A DNA stretch of 64,000 bases, from assembly GCF_041296385.1 (NCBI RefSeq), contig NW_027184085.1, positions 57,942,109-58,006,108 of the forward strand, in the 5' to 3' direction. Source of the DNA: Aphelocoma coerulescens (Eukaryota; Chordata; Aves; Passeriformes; Corvidae). The number at the start of each line of letters is the position of its first letter. Positions within the stretch are counted from its first letter, which is position 1. Made by a program: the position numbers and the translations under genes. Below, one piece after another: positions 23,890-31,410 of the stretch. The notes beneath the pieces are model-generated. The model did no database searches. It worked only from the letters and a program-made list of their open reading frames with translations, and was not told the DNA's origin.

Positions 23890-23892
23890 TCA
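23842..23892 (-). promoter_or_regulatory. Gag UGA readthrough site
   Basis: The gag stop is TGA at 23892-23890 and the frame stays open into the protease. The bases after the stop read AGG GGT CAG GGG CTT. The GGTCAGGG block has the same position and phase as in the murine leukaemia virus readthrough signal. GGGGCTT just downstream of the stop could pair with AGAGCCC at about 23842-23848 to form a stem, as in the pseudoknot of that signal; this pairing is my inference. The stop is UGA rather than the UAG usual in the genus. Confidence 0.85.
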
Positions 23893-25608
23893 GTTGTTCA
23901 AAATTTGTCCCTCCATTTGAAGGACTCCTTGATCTCTCTGCTTTTTAAAACAGTACCACTGCCCGTGGCCTGGTTTATTACAGTATGTGCAAATTAACCT
24001 CTCAGGTCTTTGAACAATTGGGGTAGATTGTTTATTGCAAACACAAACCTGTGGCTGTTGCTGAGAGCAGATTTGGGTTTGCTGTTGTGGGATGCCCCTT
24101 TGGGAAGTTCTTTGTGTAGGAGGGTTGTGGATTGGAGCATTAGTACTGTTATTCATTATTCGGCTTTTAGCCTTCATCCTCTCTTCATCCCTCCTAACAA
24201 AGACTTTTTGGGCTTCCTCCAGTAATTCATCTAGTTCCCTCTCTGGCCACTTTTCCAATTTTTCTAATTTTTTCCTGATGTCAGGCCAGGAGTGAAGCAC
24301 AAAATGTACCTTTAGCATAGTTTTGCCTCCCTCAGTGTCTAAGTCAATGACAGAATAAAGTTGAATGTTATTCCTTAACCGAGCCATCCAAGCTGTTGGG
24401 GACTCATCCTTTTCCTGTTCCCCACAAAATGCTTTTTTCATATTATTAACTCGAGGAACAGCTTCTCTAATCCCTTTTATAATTAAATTTCTGTAGTCCT
24501 TCATGTTCCTCCTGCCCTCTTCTGAATTTGGGTTCCATTCAGGGTCTGTCAGTGGTAATTTTTGTTCTCCAATTGGGCCTTGATTAGAATTATTTTCTCT
24601 GTCCCAGACTGTCACTCCTGCAGCTCTAATCAATTTTCTTTCCTCAATGGTGAATAAGGAGTGAAGGATGGATTGTATCTCTCCCCAATTATAAATATTA
24701 GGGCCGAGGAATTGATCAAATTGGTCAGCTAGACCAATGGGGTCAGCCATCAGGCTTTTCATTTCCTTTTTAAATTCCCGTACCTCAGATGAAGCTAGAG
24801 GTACAACTACGTAACCAATTCCTCCTTGAGCATTTCCCATGGGTACCTCCCTAAGAGGTAAAATTTTAGACTCATGGGGAGTGCTAAGGCAGGTGGGACA
24901 GTCAGGTGTTTTAAATGATTTCTTTCTAGTGCAAGATGCTGGGCCATCCTGGCTAGAAGAAATCCTTTGTCCGGTTGTCTTTTTGTGAGAGCAGGAAGGA
25001 ACAGAATTTTCTTTTTCACTTTCATTCTCATTTTCTGAGTCCCTTTCGATTGGGTGGCTTGATGAAGGAAGGACCCTTTCTTGTTCAATTTGGACCCTCC
25101 TTTCTGGAGGAGTTACTGGAGGAAGGTAGTCTAGGGGGTCCCACTTTGGTTTATTTAATTTAGGTTTTTGCTTTTCCTTCTGTTTGTGTTCTTCTGCAAT
25201 GGAAAAAATTTGGTTTGAATTTTTATTAAGTCCAATTGAATTAGATTTAGTTTCCTCTTCCAATCCTAATTTTTTGCTTTGGTCTTCATTTTGTTTTTGC
25301 CAATAATTTAACCAAATTTTAGCATAGTCTAATTCATCAGAATGTTTTGGAGCTTTGTAATGTACATAAGAATGCAAAGCCTCACAAAGCCATTTTTCAG
25401 AAGACCCATACTTGGGCCATTTGAGACCATCTTTGTTAATTTTATGTTTTGGCCACTTAAAAACACAGTACCTGATCATTTGACACTGGTCTTTTTCTTT
25501 AGTTAAAAGATTTTCTTCCCACTTTAGGAGCATTTGTCCTAACGGGCTTTCTGGGAAAATTTTGTATTTCTTCATTAGGTCTTTCTTTTTGCTATTCGCT
25601 TGTCCCAT
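23890..25608 (-). CDS. gag: Gag polyprotein (matrix, p30-like capsid, nucleocapsid), intact
   Basis: Gag forms the virus core. I start it at ATG 25608 (MGQANSKKK), which gives the N-terminal glycine needed for myristoylation and is followed by a basic patch; the frame extends six codons upstream but without an ATG. The protein is 572 residues. Matrix is the first 110 or so residues. A charged, proline-containing linker (110-250) follows. Capsid starts near PLREVP at 251 and shows the gammaretroviral p30 pattern, including DPEWNPNS at 355-362 and a C-terminal charged helix to about 480. Nucleocapsid has one CCHC knuckle (C540, C543, H548, C553). I see no canonical PPxY or P(T/S)AP late motif. 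The context ACAAAATGG is strong for initiation. The stop is UGA, read through into pol. Confidence 0.95.
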   Translation of the reverse strand: MGQANSKKKDLMKKYKIFPESPLGQMLLKWEENLLTKEKDQCQMIRYCVFKWPKHKINKDGLKWPKYGSSEKWLCEALHSYVHYKAPKHSDELDYAKIWLNYWQKQNEDQSKKLGLEEETKSNSIGLNKNSNQIFSIAEEHKQKEKQKPKLNKPKWDPLDYLPPVTPPERRVQIEQERVLPSSSHPIERDSENENESEKENSVPSCSHKKTTGQRISSSQDGPASCTRKKSFKTPDCPTCLSTPHESKILPLREVPMGNAQGGIGYVVVPLASSEVREFKKEMKSLMADPIGLADQFDQFLGPNIYNWGEIQSILHSLFTIEERKLIRAAGVTVWDRENNSNQGPIGEQKLPLTDPEWNPNSEEGRRNMKDYRNLIIKGIREAVPRVNNMKKAFCGEQEKDESPTAWMARLRNNIQLYSVIDLDTEGGKTMLKVHFVLHSWPDIRKKLEKLEKWPERELDELLEEAQKVFVRRDEERMKAKSRIMNNSTNAPIHNPPTQRTSQRGIPQQQTQICSQQQPQVCVCNKQSTPIVQRPERLICTYCNKPGHGQWYCFKKQRDQGVLQMEGQILNN

Positions 25609-25658
25609 TTTGTTACTGGGAAGCAAACAAGTAGCTAGTGCAGAAGAAAAATTTTTTA

Positions 25659-25679
25659 TTTTTTTTTTTTTTTTTTTTT
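25659..25679 (-). repeat. A21 homopolymer before gag
   Basis: Twenty-one T on the plus strand, so twenty-one A in the viral RNA, end about 50 nt before the gag ATG. A run this long is length-unstable and prone to assembly error. Confidence 0.85.
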
Positions 25680-26324
25680 CTAATTAAATAAACCAAAGTA
25701 TTGTATTATATAAAACATTTAGAATATTGCATAAGGAAATAATGTTACAAAATAACCTAAATTCAATACACTATCACAATAAAAAAATGATAATAAAGTT
25801 ATAAGCATAAAATACAATACAACTAATGTAGAGAAAAGCAAGCAAGGTTAGTAGATATATAAGGGAATGAATGATGGCGAATCTGTGGGAAAATTAAATA
25901 TGGTAGGCTGGTGAGAAACAAATATGTTGCAAGAAAATATTAGTTTTAATTATAAAAAGAATAATTAGTGAATATTTAAATTGTTTAAAGTATAACTGAA
26001 ATTTAGATAGCTTTATACATATAATACTTAAGAAACAGGAGTTGTCTTTATTAGCAAAGGAGAGATAAATTTAAAATATTTATAACCAAATTAAAGGAAA
26101 AAGATTATAATGAATAACACAAACAGTAATTCTAAATATCAAAGTAGTGTCTTATGATTAAAGCAGATAAAGCAAATTACAACTACAATCCAATAACCCA
26201 AACACTCCAAACTAACAGGAAGTATAAAGGTGCTAGATAGCACTGACCAGAAGAGTGCAGCTAAAACAAGTTCACACATGCACTTAGAACAGCAAAAGGG
26301 GTGCAGTTCAAATTAAAAAGACAC

Positions 26325-26564
26325 AAAATGGCGGCCGACCACGTGGCGACCCGAAATTTCAAAATGGCGGCCGACCACGTGGAAACCCGAAATTTCAAAA
26401 TGGCGGCCGACCACGCGGCGGCGCGAAATTTCAAAATGGCGGCCGACCACGCGGTGGCGCGAAATTTCAAAATGGCGGCCGACCACGTGGAAACGCGAAA
26501 TTTCAAAATGGCCGCCGACCACGCGGCGGCCCGAAATTTCAAAATGGCCGCCGACCACGCGGCG
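26325..26564 (-). repeat. 36-bp tandem repeat array (6.7 copies) with YY1-like and E-box sites
   Basis: Six full copies start at 26325, 26361, 26397, 26433, 26469 and 26505, with a partial seventh at 26541, in exact 36-bp register. Each unit reads on + AAAATGGCGGCCGACCACG, then GTGG or CGGC, then a variable triplet and CGAAATTTC. AAAATGGCGGC matches the YY1 consensus, and CCACGTGG in copies 1, 2 and 5 is a canonical CACGTG E-box; in the other copies it is CACGCG. There are no unique spacers, so it is not a CRISPR array. An enhancer, insulator or RNA-structure role is possible; only the repeat itself is seen directly. Confidence 0.93.
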
Positions 26565-26916
26565 AAAAGGAAAAGAGAGGGGTTTAAAATGAGGTTTCTC
26601 CTCAGTTCTAGACCCGAGGAGACTGAGACACTAATAAAAATGAATTTGGGGCTGCGCACACCCCTAAAACGTGGAAACCTCCCCCCAGAAAGGCTGATCA
26701 CCACACTCGATCCTCCCCTCTGTGTCTCTAAAGGGGTGATCCCTCGTGGTGCCCTTTAAAATGAACCCTTTCAAGCACACTCACACACACACTGGGGGCG
26801 GCCAACCCCCCCACACACTCTCTCACAAAAGGAATTCCACTCGGAGGTTCCCCAAAAACTAATAGCCCTTAAAAAGGGTAAGTCCCTAACTAAGTTCCCT
26901 TTAAGAAGGGTTCAAG

Positions 26917-26922
26917 CCTTAC
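26917..26922 (-). promoter_or_regulatory. Candidate major splice donor
   Basis: On the minus strand the sequence reads TTGTG|GTAAGG, a fair donor match, about 150 nt into the leader after the primer binding site. It is one candidate among several possible GT sites. Confidence 0.35.
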
Positions 26923-27071
26923 CACAAGTCTTTCTCCACCGGAGGTGTCCTTTCTCTGCTGCAGTAATCCTTGTGGGAGCCCAGAAAATCCAAGGAGAAA
27001 AACCAAAAAAATCGCAAAAATTCAAAAATAGTAAAATTAACCAAAATACCTGGATTTTAGGGCAAAAATAG

Positions 27072-27089
27072 GATCCCGGAGAGCCCCCA
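27072..27089 (-). other. Primer binding site, tRNA-Pro-like with one-base gap
   Basis: On the minus strand it reads TGGGGGCTCTCCGGGATC. This matches the proline-tRNA 3' end used by many gammaretroviruses except that one G is missing in the middle (GCTC-TCC). It begins seven bases after the LTR end, rather than the usual two or so. A different tRNA fitting it perfectly cannot be excluded. Confidence 0.8.
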
Positions 27090-27135
27090 AAAGAGTTGTG
27101 AGGAATGAGACAACTCTTTTTAGAAATTAAAACAA

Positions 27136-27141
27136 TTTATT
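27136..27141 (-). terminator. LTR polyadenylation signal AATAAA
   Basis: TTTATT on + is AATAAA on the minus strand, 39 bases before the LTR end. The equivalent site in the 3' LTR (17331-17336) would end the genomic RNA. Confidence 0.8.
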
Positions 27142-27423
27142 AAAACAGAAAAATTGAAAAATTGCAAAAAAAAAAACTAACAAAATATAAAAATTTTGGA
27201 TCCTGATGGCTCGAGAGATATGCCCCAGGAGCGCAGGGATTCAGGAGCTTTAGGCTTAAGACAGCTCTGAACCTCAGGTAGAGAAAAAAATAAACTTGCA
27301 GTTTAGGCTGGTCAAAAAGAAATCTATTTCTAAAAGCCCCTAGAAAGGGGTAGGCTTCTCCAGCACTGCCTTAGCAAGCTGGAGAGGAAGGGAAAAAAGA
27401 GAGTGGGCGTGTCTTCTCTTACA

Positions 27424-27480
27424 CTTTTATAGCTTTTGCTCCGCCCACAGTCCGCCCACAGCCCACCCACAGTCCACCCC
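27424..27480 (-). promoter_or_regulatory. LTR core promoter: TATA box and four GC-box repeats
   Basis: The minus strand reads CTATAAAAG at 27432-27424. Directly upstream are four tandem copies of a (C)TGTGGGCGG/TGTGGGTGG-like unit at 27480-27441, which resemble Sp1/KLF sites. Transcription would start near 27400. The same arrangement is in the other LTR. Confidence 0.8.
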
Positions 27481-27853
27481 CCTGGTTCAAGGCGGTTGGT
27501 GTTTTCCCCTTGACAGACCACCTCTGTCCACCAATGGCTCCTCCTGGTCAGAGGGGTGATATCAGTTGAGATAAGGGTCATGTGCTTATGGGGGGCTGGG
27601 CTGTTTGTTGCAACTGGGGTTTTTTTAAAATCTGCCTTGAAACCAAGATACAAGTAAAACATAAAAATACATTCCACACATCTTAAAACACTTGTAAAGG
27701 TATACAGTAAACACAGGAAGACCATAAAAGCTTGATTATTGTACCTGGACTGATGGATTGATTTTAACATTCAATTTAAAAATATTAAGCTCAAATTAAT
27801 TAAGGCACTTAATATGCAAAGACCAAGCACAAATAGGGATTTCATGTATGACA

Positions 27854-27857
27854 AATG
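27854..27857. repeat. Target-site duplication, right copy (AATG)
   Basis: It pairs with 17288-17291 and directly follows the CA terminus of the 5' LTR side. Confidence 0.9.
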
Positions 27858-28657
27858 CAAGTTGACTGCTGTGATATTATCCTGAAATACCCTCTGGCAA
27901 TGTGCTCCGTGCTTGAGTTCTTGCTTTATTCCAGTGCAGAGAGAGCTACATAGGGATGATGCTGTTAAATCACTGGTTTTGTGCCAAAGAAATTCCTTTA
28001 ATTTATATATATGGGTAAGTAAAAAAATACTCTTCAGGAAATTTTGGAGACCCCTTTCTGGTTTGTTTTGAATGTTTTTTGAAGGCCAAGTGAAAAAGTG
28101 GAAAATAAGTTATGAGAACTTGACTAAATGGCATTTTATTTAATGCTCTCATGTAGCCAGCATTTGCTTTTGTGCACACAAACCCTCTTTGTTATTCAGT
28201 TTGAAGTTCCTGATAGTAAACAAAACAATTGAACTGGCTATTAGGCTAGATGACTGAAAGTAACTGCTTTGCAAAAGTCGCTATTCAACTCACCAGATGG
28301 GTACATGAAAACAAATATTGATTTCTTAGGGGGTCTCAGTTATAAGAGACATCTTCCAGAATAGTAAAATAACTACCAAAACTGAATGCAATTTATCAGG
28401 GCAAACATATAATTACTTTAAAAACTGGAAAATTATTGCTTGAGCATTTTTAATCTCTTCTGATTTTATTCACAGAATAAATTGACTTTTTTTTCTCAAG
28501 GTAAATAATCCATTAAAATACCCTAAATCTTTAAATGAGGAAAAATACCTAGACTTGATATATTATTTAATACTGTAATAAGAAGGCATTTCTCCAATGA
28601 TTAATTTAGTCTATGTATTAGATTATCTAAAGGATGTTTTTACAGTTGTTCATTAAA
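27858..28657. other. Host sequence right of the provirus
   Basis: About 800 bases of AT-rich sequence between two LTR insertions. No feature was recognised. Confidence 0.55.
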
Positions 28658-29649
28658 ACCTATGTCTCGGTTTTTGAAACAAAACTTCAGGAGGAGACAC
28701 TCCGGAGTGACTGTCCCCTTTTCCTCTGTCAATGAGACAAATGGGTCACAGGGAGTGAAAAGTGGGAAAAAGAAACCAAACTGTTTATTAACACATGAAC
28801 AAAACAGGGTAGAACAGGATAAAAAAACCCCTCAAAATACAACAAATTCCCAGAGACAGAACAGACACCTGGGCTCGGACCAGCTGGGGCCACCCCGCGG
28901 GCCCCCCAAACTGGCGAGGAGGGAAGGGAGGCAGTGAAGCAAAGGGGGAGGGAAGGGAAAAAGAACAAGGAAAAAACCAACAAAACCTCTTCCCAGCTAG
29001 CTGGAGCACAAAGGAAACCTGTTGGAAGCTGCATGGGATGGGGAGCTCGGGCCCCGGCGGGGGAGCAAGAAAGAGAATCCAAACCAATATGGTTGATAAA
29101 TGAACTCCGTTTATTAGCAGTCCAAAGGCACTTATGTAGTATACCAGGTTGTTAGCTCCTAAGTGGCTGAAAGCTTATCAAGACATATTTCTATTTCTAC
29201 ATAATTGGACTTACATTGGCAAGCTTCCATCGTCTTGTTATGATCAAAAGAATTTTGCGCTCACCTCCCTCGTTTCACTCCCGGATAGCACAGCTGCAAG
29301 TTTTTCACTCCCTGTTTTTTCTCAGGCTGATTGTTTTCCTTCACACAGGGACTTTCCCATGGAAAGAGCCTCTCACACACACAAGCCTAAAAACTTCCAG
29401 CCCTATTGCTTGCACAGTTCTTTTATTGATCCCAATAATTCTATTTCCCAACAGAAACCAAAAAGCAGCACAGCGCTCCCGGGGCACTCCCTCCCGAGCC
29501 CTGCTGAGCCCCAGAGCCCCTGAGCTGTTGGGCTCAGCCGCTAAACCGCCCCGCACTCGGTCCCGTGGCCCCGGCCCCGGCTCCATCTGAAAGAAACAGA
29601 GCCTTGGGCATTGAGCGGATGGGTCATAATGTCACCCCAGGACAACCTA
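28658..29649 (-). mobile_element. Solo LTR (982 bp) with ACCTA target duplication
   Basis: The LTR proper is 28663-29644. ACCTA flanks it on both sides (28658-28662 and 29645-29649), and its ends on + are TGTCTCGG and CCAGGACA. On the minus strand it begins TGTCCTGGGGTGACATTATG, a start common to avian ERV LTRs. It holds three AATAAA signals on the minus strand (near 29420, 29112 and 28788). The middle part, on the minus strand, has the order ACATAAGTGCC, CTAATAAACGG, then CCATATTGGTTTGG, resembling the TATA-R-U5 block of alpharetroviral LTRs, so it may be composite or nested. No internal genes are present. The plus-strand frames inside it are shadows. Confidence 0.85.
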
Positions 29650-31273
29650 TTAAATGAATCATGTTTTAATATTTTGTTATCTTTATTGAATTTAGACTGT
29701 GGGACGAACCTGATTCATTCTGTATATATTTGAAAGCATGTCTCAGTTTTCCAAGACATTACTTGCATTCTCCAGAAGTTGTAAAAGTTAGTCCTTTTTA
29801 TGGAAATGAAGAAGTCAGGATTGACCAGTATGTATATTTCTGCTAGCTAATATTGCATTCTCAGCTTTAGTTTTAGTGCTTCTATAGTCTCACATTTAAT
29901 TATTACAACAAGGCAAACACTACCTTGCCTCAGAGCTCTTCTTTATTCTCACTCTTTCTCACCTCTTGTCACCAATATGTCACCAGTGGTAAATTAATTA
30001 TTAGAATTCAGAATACGTGGAACACCTGGGACAGCACAACCAGATAACATCAGTATGCTACGGTCACAATGGAGCACATTAGTTCTGTGTTATTGTATTT
30101 TTGTGTTAGTGGAAAAGTGTGGGAAATAATGTGTTTAAGACTTCTGTGTCTTTTACATGTATGAGACCCCTTGTACCCTGCTTTGCCCACAGCTCGGTGG
30201 ATCAGATCCCATCTATAAGGATCAGGCCCTGAATGATAGACTTGTACACAATACATGTATAAAATTGGAACTCTGCTTGGAGCTGAGAAAAAACCTAAAG
30301 ATACAATATCTGGAAAATCTTGATATTTCATGTGTTTGAATTGTAATATTGATATTTACTAATGCATATTTCTACAAGACAGGCTGAGGAAGTTTGTTAT
30401 TACTGAGGTGGAGAGATTTTCCCCTTTCATTTTGCCTCTATGGTGTAACAAATCTATTTATTCACTATTTTTTTCTTGTTATCCAGTGCTGAAATGAACT
30501 GATGTATTATCTTCTCTGTGTTACGACTGATTCTCGCTCTTGATCTAATCCCTAGTTTTTCAATTTTGAAGAGGCCTTAAGAGTAAAATCTGCTTCCTTA
30601 CTCATTAATCTTACCTTGGGTTTAGCAGAGAGGTCAAATTAATTAAATAAATGGTAATTAATTATAAATTATAATAAATATTATATATTTATATATTACA
30701 GGTATTATTATATATCATATATATTATATATCTTATACTATTATAAATATTATATATTTATATATTTATTTAAATATTCTATAGCTAGAAAATGTCTCCT
30801 AACCATGTATTAAGTATCCTTTGCAAGTACCTTTAGGCAAATGTAATTTTAAATATGTCCTCTGGCTCAAATTTATATTTTAAAAGCCATATATTTAAAT
30901 GAAATAACCAAGAAAATTGAGTCTGTATTCCTCATTGGAATTCAACTGCCCAGCAGTCTTGTCCGGACTGGTTTATATGGGGTGGACATCTGGCAAGGAA
31001 ACTTTTGCAAATGGTAAAAGAAAGATAGCGGTTAGGGAATTACAGAGGATTTTCCATGTAGTGTAAAAGGGAGGATGGTATGTCTGCTGTACATCTCTAT
31101 GCATCTCTATTCCAGATCTGTTGCATCACCTGACTTTAAAGTTTGTAAACTTTTTGGGACCTGGGCTGTTCATATCTAGTGAAAATGCAACGTGTTGCCC
31201 AATGCATAGTTTGTATAAAGCTATTAGTTTTCTATATTTTTGGTATGCAATGGTTCTATCTATGTTGAGAGCA
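29650..31273. other. Host sequence with an AT-rich tract, no gene recognised
   Basis: No coding or mobile feature was recognised apart from the AT tract at 30638-30782. Confidence 0.55.
30638..30782. repeat. AT-rich tract with repeated ATTATATATTTATATAT units
   Basis: The block TATAAATATTATATATTTATATAT appears in two similar forms about 70 bases apart within nearly pure A+T. This is a low-complexity repeat with fold-back potential. Confidence 0.8.
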
Positions 31274-31410
31274 GTCTGGATGTGGCTTTGATCAACCTGA
31301 TTTCAAGATGATCAAAGCCCCATCCGAGTGTCCCTGCCCATGGGAGGCGGGTTGGACAAGATGGTTGGACAGAGGTCCCTTCCAACTAAAGCCATTCTAT
31401 GATTCTATGA
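31274..31410 (+). mobile_element. CR1 LINE 3' end
   Basis: A short, heavily 5'-truncated CR1 3' end, finishing in the diagnostic ATTCTATGATTCTATGA terminus. Its 3' part (GGTCCCTTCCAACTAAAGCC) is the standard CR1 sequence before the terminal repeats. Confidence 0.9.

Larger units (their letters stand above)
25609..27071 (-). other. Long untranslated leader of the provirus
   Basis: About 1.46 kb lies between the primer binding site and the gag ATG, longer than the few hundred bases usual in gammaretroviruses. From 5' to 3' it has a GC-moderate part (27071-26566), the 36-bp repeat array (26564-26325), an AT-rich part (26250-25690) and an A run just before gag. It should contain the packaging signal and splice donor. 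Two open frames across the repeat array (147 codons sense, 152 antisense) begin with non-ATG codons and reflect the repeat period being a multiple of three. Confidence 0.8.
17292..27853 (-). mobile_element. Full-length gammaretrovirus-like endogenous provirus
   Basis: This 10,562-bp element lies on the minus strand and is flanked by an AATG duplication. In transcription order it holds the 5' LTR (27853-27097), primer binding site, a long leader with a 36-bp repeat array, gag, an in-frame UGA, pro-pol, env, a polypurine tract and the 3' LTR (18048-17292). The Gag p30-like capsid, DTGA protease, YVDD reverse transcriptase, D,D-35-E integrase with a C-terminal GPF motif, and the SU-TM envelope with a CXXC motif all point to class I (gamma-like) ERVs. 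All three main frames are open. The LTRs differ at two adjacent positions (CC at 17371-17372 is AA in the other copy), so integration was very recent or the LTRs were homogenised. Whether the copy is expressed or mobile cannot be told from sequence. Confidence 0.97.
27097..27853 (-). repeat. 5' LTR of the provirus (757 bp)
   Basis: This LTR carries the viral promoter. On the minus strand it starts TGTCATACATG and ends ATTCCTCACA. U3 contains an inverted CCAAT box near 27528, tandem GC boxes and a TATA box. The frame 27770-27330 is open for 146 codons from an ATG and crosses the TATA box; it is present in both LTRs but has no feature I recognise. The only polyadenylation signal lies close to the 3' end, implying a long R and short U5. 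Confidence 0.96.

Noticed and set aside
26325..26564. CRISPR-like regular 36-bp repeats
   Set aside because: The repeats are directly adjacent, with no unique spacers, and lie in a retroviral leader of a vertebrate genome.
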